DNA from: Desulfofarcimen acetoxidans DSM 771
GTDB lineage: Bacteria; Bacillota; Desulfotomaculia; Desulfotomaculales; Desulfofarciminaceae
Assembly: GCF_000024205.1 (NCBI RefSeq)
Contig: NC_013216.1
Span: forward strand, 3,410,001-3,474,000
Direction of reading: 5' to 3'
Length of the DNA stretch: 64,000 nt
Shown here piece by piece: positions 19,118-27,602 of this stretch (position 1 is its first letter; every line of letters begins with the position of its first letter). The notes under the pieces are model-generated. The model did no database searches, was not told where the DNA came from, and saw only the letters and a program-made list of their open reading frames with translations. The translations under genes were made by a program, and so were the position numbers.

Positions 19118-20161
19118 CTAATCATTTTTATTTATCATACCGGCCAGCACATCCGCCACGAGTCCGGCCGAATAAAGGGCTTCATCCGTAGTATTGTCAA
19201 CACTGCCGATTTCCAGCAGTATGGAATTTGAGTGCAGGTGCTGGTTGTAGCGGCCTTCCTTAACTCTGACACCCAGAGACAGGCCCGGATAAAGCTCATT
19301 CATCCTGTCTGCCACCCTTTGGGCAAAATCACGATTTTCCTCCCAACCCGGAAAAGGAGACCTGGCGTCGGAACCCACCACGATCATCACTCTTGCCGCC
19401 TTTTCACCTTTTATCTCTACCATAGTCTGTTCCCGGCTTTTCGCCGAATCACGGTGAATATCCAGCACAAGCTGCAATTTAGGGTTGCGTGCGATCAAAT
19501 CACGGGCTACCTTTTCTGATTCCAGGTAAGCATTATTGTACACCTCATCATTGATACGATCCGAGATAGCCGTTCTTATGCCGTACTTTTCCTCCAGCAC
19601 CTTTTTTAAAGTAACCGCTGCTTTTGTTACACCTCCCCTTTGACCTTCCAGGCGGTCCACCCCGTCAGTCAGTGCATAGGTCTCACCTGTATGAGTGTTG
19701 TAAATTGCCACCAGACAGTCCTTGCTCAATTGAACAGTTTTCTCCTCATCGGCAACAACGGGCAAAGTAACATCAGGTTCATTTTCAGGCGCCTGCACTT
19801 TACTCAGCAAAGGCAAGCCCAGGCTCATAATATACTGGGGGCCGCGCAAATCCACTCCCGGCAGATAAACAGCAAAAACATTCTTTTTTCCGGACTCGTC
19901 CACACTCACCTGACCAACACCGGAAAGCACCGGCATTGCTATACTCATCAGGCTAAGCGGGTTGCGTGTCAACCAGACCGAAAACCTATTCATACCGCCT
20001 AGCATATACGGGCAGCAAAACCGGACTGTAAAACCAAACCCGGCACTAAGCATCATAAAAAGCAGCATATATGCAATCAGCCTGGAACCTTTCCCATTTT
20101 TAAAACGGCGGCGGCTCCGGCAGCCTAAAGAAGACGGATAAATAAAAATCACCCCTCCCAT
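19118..20161 (-). CDS. spoIIP: Stage II sporulation protein P
   Basis: SpoIIP is the amidase/endopeptidase of the DMP engulfment machine that thins septal peptidoglycan in the mother cell. The 347-residue product has an N-terminal basic region and a transmembrane anchor (residues about 29-50). It then has a C-terminal amidase domain with IYNTHTGETY, the LVLDIHRDS motif and LLEIGSVDN, which hold the expected zinc-binding His and Glu residues. The ATG at 20161 has no ideal ribosome binding site; GGGAGGGGTGA lies just inside the frame, so the start is uncertain. In Bacillus it lies in the gpr-spoIIP-lepA neighbourhood, as here without gpr. It should be sigma-E dependent, though I do not see a clear box. 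Confidence 0.94.
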   Translation of the reverse strand: MGGVIFIYPSSLGCRSRRRFKNGKGSRLIAYMLLFMMLSAGFGFTVRFCCPYMLGGMNRFSVWLTRNPLSLMSIAMPVLSGVGQVSVDESGKKNVFAVYLPGVDLRGPQYIMSLGLPLLSKVQAPENEPDVTLPVVADEEKTVQLSKDCLVAIYNTHTGETYALTDGVDRLEGQRGGVTKAAVTLKKVLEEKYGIRTAISDRINDEVYNNAYLESEKVARDLIARNPKLQLVLDIHRDSAKSREQTMVEIKGEKAARVMIVVGSDARSPFPGWEENRDFAQRVADRMNELYPGLSLGVRVKEGRYNQHLHSNSILLEIGSVDNTTDEALYSAGLVADVLAGMINKND

Positions 20162-20350
20162 TATATGCCATAATATATGTCGGGATCTAAAACAGTATGA
20201 GAAAATTTTTCCGGTCTTTAATGTGAATTAAGGAATGGGAAAATATAAGCACTATAGAAAACGTAAAGGAATTATCCCAATAACGTAGAATACTAACCTA
20301 TATAAAAGATATTTTACGTCAAAGGATAATTTAAGCCGAAGGAGAAAAGA

Positions 20351-21250
20351 ATGCGAAAGATTAATCTAATATCAGTTTTTGTGATTCTTTCCATATGTTT
20401 TTTCTGTTCAAATGCCAGGGCCGGCGAGATAAAAATAATTGTCAACGGACAAGAACTGATTCCTGACACATCGCCTGTCATCTATGGCGGCAGCACCCTG
20501 GTGCCGGTAAGATTCGTAGCCGGGTTATGCGATGCCGGTGTAGACTGGAATGAATCAATCGGGGTGGCTGAGATCACCAGAGATGATCTGAAGCTGGAAA
20601 TGTATACAGACGGAACTGTATTAAAAAACGGCCAACCTGTCTCGCCTGGCGTACCCATAGCAATTGTTGATAATCGCTTAATGGCACCCTTAAGATTTAT
20701 AGCGGAAACCTTCGGCCTGACCGTTAACTGGGACAGTGAAAACAGCGCAGTGCATATTGACTTCCCTCTGGGCTCAAAATATAGCCCGGTGCCGGCTAAC
20801 CAAACATTCCGCACTCCGGAGGGTTTCGAAATTACTGTAACAGGTTTTATTTATGGTGATACGGCCTGGAACATAATTAGAAAAACCAGTCCGAGGTTAA
20901 ATGATAACATACACAAAAAACCGGACAATGATAATAATTATGTACTCATAACTTTAAAAATCAAAAACAAAGCCAGTGCCGAGGCGCGCCCTCTGCTGGA
21001 TTACGCAAAGTTTAAGCTTATGGGCTCCTCCAAAACAATTTATTATCCCAGTGACAAAGAAGTTTTCTTATTTAACTATCATCCCAATGAAACCCCTTAT
21101 ATAGTGCTGAACAGCTATCTTACAAGGGATAAGGAGATTAGCAGGAGTGTTACCTGGTATGTACCCAGAACAGAAGACAATTTTATGTTAATCTGGGATG
21201 CGGATCCCGGTTCCGGTTATGATAAAAAAACTTATTTTAAAACTCAGTAA
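20351..21250 (+). CDS. Exported stalk-domain (CuAO-N) protein
   Basis: The 299-residue product has a Sec signal peptide (MRKINL, a hydrophobic core, cleavage near ARA-G). It then has a copper-amine-oxidase N-terminal-like stalk domain with the duplicated pattern GGSTLVPVRFVAGLCDAGVDW and APLRFIAETFGLTVNWD. Clostridia use this domain in many exported envelope proteins; it is not evidence of oxidase activity. The second half (about residues 155-299) looks like a beta-sandwich resembling DUF4352-type immunoglobulin-like domains, with FVLITLKIKN-like strands. The start follows AAGGAGAAAAGA. It is transcribed alone. Function is unknown; probably cell-wall associated. Confidence 0.75.
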   Translation: MRKINLISVFVILSICFFCSNARAGEIKIIVNGQELIPDTSPVIYGGSTLVPVRFVAGLCDAGVDWNESIGVAEITRDDLKLEMYTDGTVLKNGQPVSPGVPIAIVDNRLMAPLRFIAETFGLTVNWDSENSAVHIDFPLGSKYSPVPANQTFRTPEGFEITVTGFIYGDTAWNIIRKTSPRLNDNIHKKPDNDNNYVLITLKIKNKASAEARPLLDYAKFKLMGSSKTIYYPSDKEVFLFNYHPNETPYIVLNSYLTRDKEISRSVTWYVPRTEDNFMLIWDADPGSGYDKKTYFKTQ

Positions 21251-21302
21251 AAAAATAGTACAGCAGAAAAAGATGCAAATAAACATGCCTTTAGAATCAG
21301 TT

Positions 21303-22403
21303 TTAATATTTATCAGCGAACTTTCTAAACGAGGGCAGTATAGTTATATTACGATGCTCTAAGAGTGAGATTTCTATCTGTTCATCTACCGGTTCCAAAT
21401 TATCTGTAAAAAGAATCCTTACTTTAGGATACTGCGTGTATCCCGGTAACGTTTCAATTACAATAGCAATTTCACCCGTACTCAGCTTAACAACAGTTCC
21501 CGCCGGGTAGGCAGCTATGTTTTTGAGAAATTGATTGATAATTTCCTGCTTAAACAGGCAATCACCCGAACCCAGGATCATCTCATAAACCTCTTGAGGC
21601 GGAACACCTTTCCGGTAAATTCTATCAGCCGTGAGAGCATCATACATATCAACCATCCCGACAATTTGCGAAAATAAATGTATCGCCTCTCCCTCTAATC
21701 CTCCGGGATAACCTTCACCGTTATAACGCTCGTGATGCTGTTGGGCAATCAAAGCCGAATTTCTGCTGATGTTAGTGTCATTACTAAGAATATTGAAACC
21801 GTTACCAGGGTGCAGCTTTATTTCTTCAAACTCCTGAGGTGTTAATTTTGCCGGTTTGTTTAATATAGAAAGGGGAACAAGCATTTTACCAATATCATGG
21901 AAAAGCGCACCAATAGCCAGTTGAACCAATTGACTGCGGACCATGCCCATACTTATACCAGTCAATACTGACAGAACACATACATTGACAGAATGTGCAT
22001 AAGTGTAATCATCCATAGTTCTGATATCAATCAAATTCACAATTAAATTATTATTATCCAATAATTGATCAATAATATCATATACCAGAGATAACGTTTT
22101 CTTGCTCGCTAAAATGGAAGCACCACAACGTTTTGATTGGCCTTCATTATGGGTTGTCATTATGTCCTTAACATGCTTTATAGTGTCAATCCGGGTTTTA
22201 TCAGAAATGATATCATTCACTTCAATATCAGGTAACAAACCGTCATCAATATAAAGTGATACAATGCCTAAACGATAAAGTTTATCAATATAATTTCGTG
22301 TTAAGATTACACCTCTATTTAAAAGCACCTGTCCACTACCGTTAATAACCGGTTTTCCTACCTTTTGTCCCGGTTGTAGCGCATATATTGGCACCCTGCG
22401 CAA
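21303..22403 (-). CDS. HD-GYP domain protein, probable c-di-GMP phosphodiesterase
   Basis: HD-GYP enzymes hydrolyse c-di-GMP. The 366-residue product has an approximately 110-residue N-terminal domain, then the HD-GYP domain. That domain carries HSVNV near residue 137, ALFHDIGKM (the HD pair), HPGNGF, HHERYNGEGYPGGL (the HHExxxGxGYP signature) and DMYDALTADRIYR. All metal ligands expected for an active enzyme are visible. It has no membrane segment. The start is TTG at 22403 after AGGAAAGAGTG; a GTG three codons later is an alternative. It is transcribed alone. A link to the pilus region, whose PilB carries a MshEN domain, is plausible inference. Confidence 0.9.
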   Translation of the reverse strand: MRRVPIYALQPGQKVGKPVINGSGQVLLNRGVILTRNYIDKLYRLGIVSLYIDDGLLPDIEVNDIISDKTRIDTIKHVKDIMTTHNEGQSKRCGASILASKKTLSLVYDIIDQLLDNNNLIVNLIDIRTMDDYTYAHSVNVCVLSVLTGISMGMVRSQLVQLAIGALFHDIGKMLVPLSILNKPAKLTPQEFEEIKLHPGNGFNILSNDTNISRNSALIAQQHHERYNGEGYPGGLEGEAIHLFSQIVGMVDMYDALTADRIYRKGVPPQEVYEMILGSGDCLFKQEIINQFLKNIAAYPAGTVVKLSTGEIAIVIETLPGYTQYPKVRILFTDNLEPVDEQIEISLLEHRNITILPSFRKFADKY

Positions 22404-22720
22404 ATTGAATCACTCTTTCCTAGTTGTTAAATTTTGAAACTATTACATATTTCTTTTCGATATGTCACTAAAATATCCTTCCCAAGCTACAAATAATTTA
22501 CGGCTATGAAAAAAGCCAATCACCTTTCTATGATTTGAGATGAATCAAGCGGAAATCCAGCCAATGTTCTTTAATCCGAATTTTGATATTTATAGCAGGT
22601 TAACTGAATAATTACCGCCATTTATAGGGATAAGGTGGCAATATGTCGTATTCTGTGTTATCATACATTTAGAAAATTAAAACATCTTCAGCTTACGATA
22701 TATCATTAAGGAGGGCTTTG
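22404..22720. other. Intergenic gap between HD-GYP and membrane-protein genes
   Basis: This divergent 317-base gap must hold both promoters. I looked for a c-di-GMP (GEMM) riboswitch and saw no convincing one. Nothing else is supported. Confidence 0.4.
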
Positions 22721-23785
22721 ATGTGGGTTTATTGGCTTACCCTGGCTGTTGTTGCAACATTGCTTTATTTTACCTGTAATAAATTCTTTTCTCGAAACAT
22801 TACCGGGCTATCTATAGCTGTCACGATTATTTTAGGGGCATTATATCCTTTATTAATAAATAAGTTCTTCCTCTGGCAGGTTGCAGTTATATTTATTTAC
22901 TTCCTGGCTTTTATGGCAGTGTTGATAGTAAAAAGAACCGATTATTTTTTTCGGGAGCATAATTGCACTGAAGCTTCAACCCAGCATAAAATATCCCAAT
23001 CAGCAGATATAACAGACACAAATAAAGAACTAGAACCAAGCATAATTAAACCTCTGGTTGAGGAGAATACCCCGGCGGAGTTAACAGTTGCTTTTGAAAT
23101 CGAAAACTCATCAATTGATTACAATGATAAAATTGTAGAAATATTAGAGCCAGAAACTACGCAAGAAGATAACCGGATAAATGAACTACTTGTAAATTCA
23201 GTAAAAAACAGCTTAACTGAAGAATTGCCGGGCAGTCTTAACCATGAACATACCAATGACCTATGGGATAAAATAGAAGAAAAATTTATTGATTTATTTG
23301 ATAATTATATTCTTGATGATCTCTACCGGGAAATAAAGCTTTCTATAGGAAACATCATTAACCCTGGACAAGCAGAATCTCATGATGATGGCACTGTTGA
23401 ATCTAAAGATGAAATTTCAGACACTACCGATTTGCTTATTGAAGGGATGCGCCTGGTCAAACTTAAATTTTATCCTGAAGCCATACGAAATTTTCACAAG
23501 GTTATAAACTCCGATTCCAGTCCGGATCAATTTTATCTTGCCGTAGCCGAGTTGAGCACGGTTTATCAAAACTTAGGATTATATAAGCCGGCATCAGATA
23601 TCATATCCATATTGATTGAACACCCTAAACTTCAAAATCACCCTGGTAAAGCTATTCTGGAGCAAAAATTAAAATTCATTTTAAGCTTACTAAGCCTTTT
23701 AGAAACAAATAATCTTGGGTATATCTCCTACGAACAAGTTCCTGATAAAATACGCAGCAAGGCCTATGCTAATTCACTTTTATAA
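22721..23785 (+). CDS. Membrane protein with TPR-like C-terminal domain
   Basis: I do not recognise the family. From the ATG at 22721 (12 bases after the AAGGAGG site) the product is 354 residues. Three hydrophobic segments lie within the first 70 (about 4-20, 27-46 and 49-68). A long acidic, low-complexity linker spans about 75-225. A C-terminal helical region has TPR-like spacing: LIEGMRLVKLKFYPEAIRNF, then LAELSTVYQNLGLYKPA. The TTG three bases earlier is too close to the ribosome binding site. It heads a three-gene unit with the PRC-barrel gene (30-base gap) and the VanW gene, suggesting an envelope complex or membrane-linked scaffold. Confidence 0.65.
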   Translation: MWVYWLTLAVVATLLYFTCNKFFSRNITGLSIAVTIILGALYPLLINKFFLWQVAVIFIYFLAFMAVLIVKRTDYFFREHNCTEASTQHKISQSADITDTNKELEPSIIKPLVEENTPAELTVAFEIENSSIDYNDKIVEILEPETTQEDNRINELLVNSVKNSLTEELPGSLNHEHTNDLWDKIEEKFIDLFDNYILDDLYREIKLSIGNIINPGQAESHDDGTVESKDEISDTTDLLIEGMRLVKLKFYPEAIRNFHKVINSDSSPDQFYLAVAELSTVYQNLGLYKPASDIISILIEHPKLQNHPGKAILEQKLKFILSLLSLLETNNLGYISYEQVPDKIRSKAYANSLL

Positions 23786-23815
23786 TGTAATTTTTAAAAT
23801 GGAAGGGGAATTTAG

Positions 23816-24568
23816 GTGAAACTAAAGAATCAAATTGTTGGCTTGCCTGTTTTAAGTATCACAGAAGTCACAACCCTGGGAAAGATTGAGAATCTACTAA
23901 TTAATCCAAACAGTGGCTCCGTTGATTATTTGATTATTGAACCGAAGCAGTGGTATATGGAGCGTCGTTTAATCTCCTTTAAGGATGTTGTCTCTATCGG
24001 CCAGGACGCTCTAACCACTGAAACCGGGTCTAACCTCACAAATGTCACCTCTGTACCGGCAGCCATAGATTTATTGAATAAGTCTGTTGAGGTAGTCGGT
24101 TCCAAAGTTATCACCCAAAAGGGGCGTATCAGCGGTTCCATTGATGAAATAAGCATTGATGAAGAAACAGGTAAAATTGTTGCCTGTAGCTGGATACCGG
24201 GCAATAATAAGAAAAAACCGGGCCTTTTCCCGGCCAGTCTTGTAATTACTTTCGGTAAAGGCATGCTGGTAGTTGAAGAAGACTTCGAGGCTGCTGTGGT
24301 CGAAAATATTGAAGAGACTGAGAGCGAAACTAATAAAGCTGATTCTGCTGAAGACATGGATGAAGCTTTGTCTGGCAACAAAGATCCTCTGAATTTATTT
24401 GAGGAGAAGCAAAAACAATATTTGATTGGCCGCACCGTTACTGCAAATATACTATCCGATGATGGTGAGATTATAGCCGAACAAGATCAAAAAATAACCA
24501 AAGAAATCCTGGACAAGGCTGTTGAAGCTGATAAATTTGTTGAGCTAACCCTGAACAACCGTGAATAA
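23816..24568 (+). CDS. PRC-barrel domain protein
   Basis: PRC-barrels are small beta domains found in photosynthetic reaction centres, RimM and the YlmC/YmxH sporulation family. The 250-residue product has two: one at about 3-75 (VGLPVLSITEVTTLGKIENL) and one at about 85-160 (VVGSKVITQKGRISGSIDEI). An acidic linker of about 170-200 is followed by a short third region (LIGRTVTANILSDDGEIIAE). The GTG start follows AAGGGGAATTTAG. It overlaps the VanW gene by 8 bases. Function is unknown; pairing with VanW suggests a cell-envelope or sporulation role. Confidence 0.8.
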   Translation: MKLKNQIVGLPVLSITEVTTLGKIENLLINPNSGSVDYLIIEPKQWYMERRLISFKDVVSIGQDALTTETGSNLTNVTSVPAAIDLLNKSVEVVGSKVITQKGRISGSIDEISIDEETGKIVACSWIPGNNKKKPGLFPASLVITFGKGMLVVEEDFEAAVVENIEETESETNKADSAEDMDEALSGNKDPLNLFEEKQKQYLIGRTVTANILSDDGEIIAEQDQKITKEILDKAVEADKFVELTLNNRE

Positions 24569-25928
24569 AACCAGGCTAACCTCCAAGGTTATCCTTATTA
24601 CGGTTTTTCAATTAATAGTATGTATCAGTCTGTCCAGCTTTGCACTAAAGTTTTATTACAGCAAGGTGGTTTTACCGGGCATTACTGTACAAGGCGTCAA
24701 TATCGGAAGCCTAACATATAGTCAAGCAGTAGAAAAATTGAAACAGGATCTGCCATATCCCTCCCCAAAAATGATATTGCAAGTTGGTCTCATTAAATAC
24801 GGTGAGATTCAATATACAACTGATTACGAAGCTACTGTAAGAGAAGCTATAAAATACAGTCAGAAACTCTCTTCACGACAAATTATAAAACTAATGTTTA
24901 GCAACACCAAAACCCATGACTTTGTGCTCACAAAAACATATAACGATAAAATTCTGAATGAAATACTGGACAAAGCAGCCTCTCAGTATTACGAAGCCGT
25001 TCAAAATGCTTATATATCTTTTGATGAAAAAACTGCCACAGTATTTCAGGATACTTATGGTAGAAAATTAGATAAAGAGGCTTCGATACAAAAATTTATC
25101 AGCAGTCCTTACGGTAATACTTATTTGGCATTATCTTTTCAGATTACTGAGCCTACCAGGAAAACACCCGATTACGATGGAATAAATTCGCGGCTTTCCC
25201 TATTTGTAAGCGACTTTGATGTTAATGAAACTGACCGAACCAGGAATATTGAATTAGCCAGTGAGTCAATTAATAACGTTATTATAAGACCGGGAGAGGT
25301 CTTTTCCTTAAATAAAACTTTGGGTAAGCGTACTTCGGAGGCAGGATATCGTAAAACACTAGAAAATACTTATGACGTTGATTTAATAGCCAGCCATGAG
25401 GCAGGCATCTGTCAGGTTGCCGGCACCCTGTATAATGCGGTTTGCCGGGCAGGATTAACAGTAGTTGAAAAAAGAATTAATCCCGTACCGGTCCCATACA
25501 TACCTGAGAACATGGAGTCTGTCATTGCAGATGAAAATAATGATTTTAAATTTGCCAATAACACTTCAAAAAACATTTTAATAGCCAGTCAGATTCACCA
25601 GGGAGAATTGAAGATATGCATTATGGGGCACAAAGGGTCTACCCCGGTCAGACAAATAAAAACAGAAAAAGAAAGATATGTGACAAGTCCGCCCAAACAA
25701 TATGTGCTGGATCCCACACTTCCCCCCGGTCTGGTGATAATTCGCAATCCTGGCAGCAACGGCTACGCAATGAAAATATATGAGGTTATTTTGAAAAATG
25801 AGCGGGAAATTGACAGGATATTAACCGCTGCCATTGAAATTGAACCGGAACCGGAGTTGTTAGCCATTAGTCCCATGCGTTCTACAATAGCGAACCTGTT
25901 TAGAAAAGAACCTCTTAAGTTCAAATAA
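24561..25928 (+). CDS. VanW-family exported protein
   Basis: The 455-residue product has an N-terminal signal anchor (about residues 9-29). A peptidoglycan-binding-like region (PG_binding_4, about 40-180) follows, with GITVQGVNIGSLTYSQAVEKL. The VanW domain (about 225-350) has IIRPGEVFSLNKTLGKRTSEAGY and EAGICQVAGTLYNAV. A C-terminal G5-like strand segment ends the protein. VanW proteins occur near vancomycin-resistance genes but most, as here, are chromosomal with unknown activity on the wall. The start is GTG at 24561, overlapping the PRC-barrel stop, so it is probably translationally coupled. It is the last gene of the unit, ended by a terminator at 25961-25992. Confidence 0.85.
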   Translation: MNKTRLTSKVILITVFQLIVCISLSSFALKFYYSKVVLPGITVQGVNIGSLTYSQAVEKLKQDLPYPSPKMILQVGLIKYGEIQYTTDYEATVREAIKYSQKLSSRQIIKLMFSNTKTHDFVLTKTYNDKILNEILDKAASQYYEAVQNAYISFDEKTATVFQDTYGRKLDKEASIQKFISSPYGNTYLALSFQITEPTRKTPDYDGINSRLSLFVSDFDVNETDRTRNIELASESINNVIIRPGEVFSLNKTLGKRTSEAGYRKTLENTYDVDLIASHEAGICQVAGTLYNAVCRAGLTVVEKRINPVPVPYIPENMESVIADENNDFKFANNTSKNILIASQIHQGELKICIMGHKGSTPVRQIKTEKERYVTSPPKQYVLDPTLPPGLVIIRNPGSNGYAMKIYEVILKNEREIDRILTAAIEIEPEPELLAISPMRSTIANLFRKEPLKFK

Positions 25929-25960
25929 TTTATTATTCAAAAATACAATTTAACCAAAAT

Positions 25961-25992
25961 AAAAAGGGGTATTTTAAATACTCCTTTTTTTC
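25961..25992 (+). terminator. Terminator after the VanW gene
   Basis: AAAAAGGGGTATTT pairs imperfectly with AAATACTCCTTTTTTT, ending in a seven-T run, 33 bases after the VanW stop. Confidence 0.75.
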
Positions 25993-25995
25993 TCA

Positions 25996-26067
25996 ATAAA
26001 AAAATCTGATGAAGCTTGTTTTCTCTGATCAGGTTGCACACCGCCGCTGTGGCCCCCGCTAGTTCCA
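25996..26067 (-). pseudogene. Stray 72-bp fragment of pilT
   Basis: This stretch matches codons near the end of the pilT genes at 29.8 and 31.3 kb almost base for base through AATCTGATGAAGCTTGTTTT and CTCTGATCAGGTTGC. The match then decays over GTGGCC...TTCCA. It has no reading frame of its own. It lies in the 334-base gap before the Spo0E-like gene, which otherwise shows only AT-rich sequence. Confidence 0.8.
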
Positions 26068-26262
26068 GCATAACACGAATGTCCTCTAACTGTATCCCAT
26101 TACGGATGCATCTAAAAGTTGCTTTTCTTTGCCTAAAATCGCTTGCCCATCACTAAAAAGTTATTAAAAACAGCCATTTTCCATATATTACTAGAGGAAA
26201 TGGCGATTCAATGTAGAAAAACTGTTTCTTGTGTGTAAATAAATTATAAAGGATACATTATT

Positions 26263-26523
26263 ATGAACCTAGCCAAAATAATTATAAAAATCGAAAAAAC
26301 CAGAAGAAAACTCAATAATGTAGGTCGCAATAATCCTGAGAAGTTACTAAAAGTAAGTCAAGAGCTTGATATTCTAATGAATCAATATTTCAAGCTAAAA
26401 GAAGATAAAACAACTTCCCAAGAAAATTATTGTCAAGAGATTAACTATGTTCCCCATAAAGAGAACGAAGTCTCTTATATTTATTGCGATCAATCTTCCA
26501 CTAAATTAAATAAATTAGCCTAA
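26263..26523 (+). CDS. Spo0E-family aspartyl-phosphate phosphatase
   Basis: Spo0E-like proteins are small two-helix phosphatases that remove phosphate from Spo0A-P and delay sporulation. The 86-residue product fits. Helix 1 is IIIKIEKTRRKLNNV, then a loop, then helix 2 is VSQELDILMNQYFKL with the family motif SQELD, whose Asp is catalytic. The C-terminal 40 residues are polar and not conserved. The start follows AAAGGATACATT. Target and effect are inferred from the family only. Confidence 0.85.
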   Translation: MNLAKIIIKIEKTRRKLNNVGRNNPEKLLKVSQELDILMNQYFKLKEDKTTSQENYCQEINYVPHKENEVSYIYCDQSSTKLNKLA

Positions 26524-26568
26524 AAAAACTAGCAAACAACTTTTGTTTAAGTAACGGGTATTTTATCG

Positions 26569-26784
26569 TTATTTATCTTGCCATTTATACTTCAGTAATG
26601 ATGCAATATGGTTATTTACTGTTTTTCTGGTCATACTTAGGGTATTGGCTATCTTCTCCTGCGATAGATACGCCTTCCCCGTCTTGTTCATATGAGAGGC
26701 AGAATAGCCCAACGCATAGCATCTAAATCCGTACGAGTTTAGATGTAAATATTCTCCAATACGCCTTGAGATATACTTTATTTT
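26569..26784 (-). pseudogene. Winged-helix/HTH gene remnant
   Basis: An open frame of about 71 codons ending in TAA at 26571-26569 reads as a DNA-binding fragment. A helical segment (NSYGFRCYALGYSAS) precedes AYLSQEKIANTLSMTRKTVN, a clear helix-turn-helix of the type in plasmid and phage replication organisers. A TAG bounds it upstream at 26787. The only ATG (26691) leaves 40 residues and cuts the first helix, and I see no ribosome binding site. It is probably the tail of a lost larger gene. Confidence 0.55.
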
Positions 26785-27105
26785 CTATATTTTAATATTA
26801 TTTTTAGATAAACTCTCCCGTGAGGGTTTTACTTAGGTAATAGGTAGCAAGTTTTAGAGTGTGAAATGGTTTATGTATGGAATATCTGTTTGCAACATTT
26901 CCTTTTAAAATGGTAATGATTTACAAATAAGATATATAAACTACACGACTCTGATCACAAAAGTATGGTTTTTTATAATACTGTACAAAACTTTACTGTT
27001 TATAATATAAAAATTTAATTTAATTTAATTTATTACTAATAATGGTTTAAGAAGACCAACAATAATGATAAAATAAATATAAATTAGTAATAAGGGGCTG
27101 TTTTT
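26785..27105. other. AT-rich intergenic gap
   Basis: About 320 bases upstream of the antiporter genes. I checked for a ydaO-type c-di-AMP riboswitch, which would make sense for K+ transport, and saw none. No terminator or convincing promoter stands out. Confidence 0.35.
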
Positions 27106-27600
27106 ATGTCTTTGATAAAAGAAACTGATCTTCCGGGTATTGGTAGAAAATTTCAAATTAATAGTCGCAGTGGTGACAAGTTAGTAATCGTTGTTCACGA
27201 CGATGGTCGACGCGAAATTCATCATTTCGATAACGACGATCCCGAAGAAAGCATCTCGATGGTTACATTGGATGACACCGAAGCACGTCGTGTGGGTGGT
27301 ATACTTGGTGGAATGGCCTATATACCAAAGGCATTAGAATCAGTAGATGTGGCATTTGATGATATGGTATTTGAGTGGTATAAAGTTGAACATGGTTCTA
27401 AGTCCATTGGTAAAACAATTGGGGAACTGCATGTTCGCAAAAAAACAGGAGCTATGGTTATTGCAATAATAAAAAAAGACCAAAAGATTATTAACCCCGG
27501 TCCCGAAAATGCCATTCCTGAAGGAGCGGTTCTGGTTGTGATCGGTCTTAGGCGACAAGTAAAAGCATGTAAAGAACTAATTTTGCACGGGAGTCTTTAA
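27106..27600 (+). CDS. khtT: KhtT-like regulatory subunit of a K+/H+ antiporter
   Basis: KhtT is the soluble RCK_C (TrkA-C) subunit that gates the KhtU antiporter; in Bacillus it responds to c-di-AMP and pH. The 164-residue product has an N-terminal domain starting LIKETDLPGIGRKFQI. A C-terminal RCK_C domain (about 80-160) holds GKTIGELHVRKKTGAMVIAI and IPEGAVLVVIGLRRQV. The length matches KhtT (about 165). The start follows AAGGGGCTGTTTTT. The antiporter gene begins 2 bases after the stop, so the two are co-translated. Confidence 0.9.
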   Translation: MSLIKETDLPGIGRKFQINSRSGDKLVIVVHDDGRREIHHFDNDDPEESISMVTLDDTEARRVGGILGGMAYIPKALESVDVAFDDMVFEWYKVEHGSKSIGKTIGELHVRKKTGAMVIAIIKKDQKIINPGPENAIPEGAVLVVIGLRRQVKACKELILHGSL

Positions 27601-27602
27601 TT

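Noticed and set aside
22404-22720. Possible c-di-GMP riboswitch next to the HD-GYP gene
   Set aside because: I could not find the GEMM core or tetraloop/receptor pattern on either strand.
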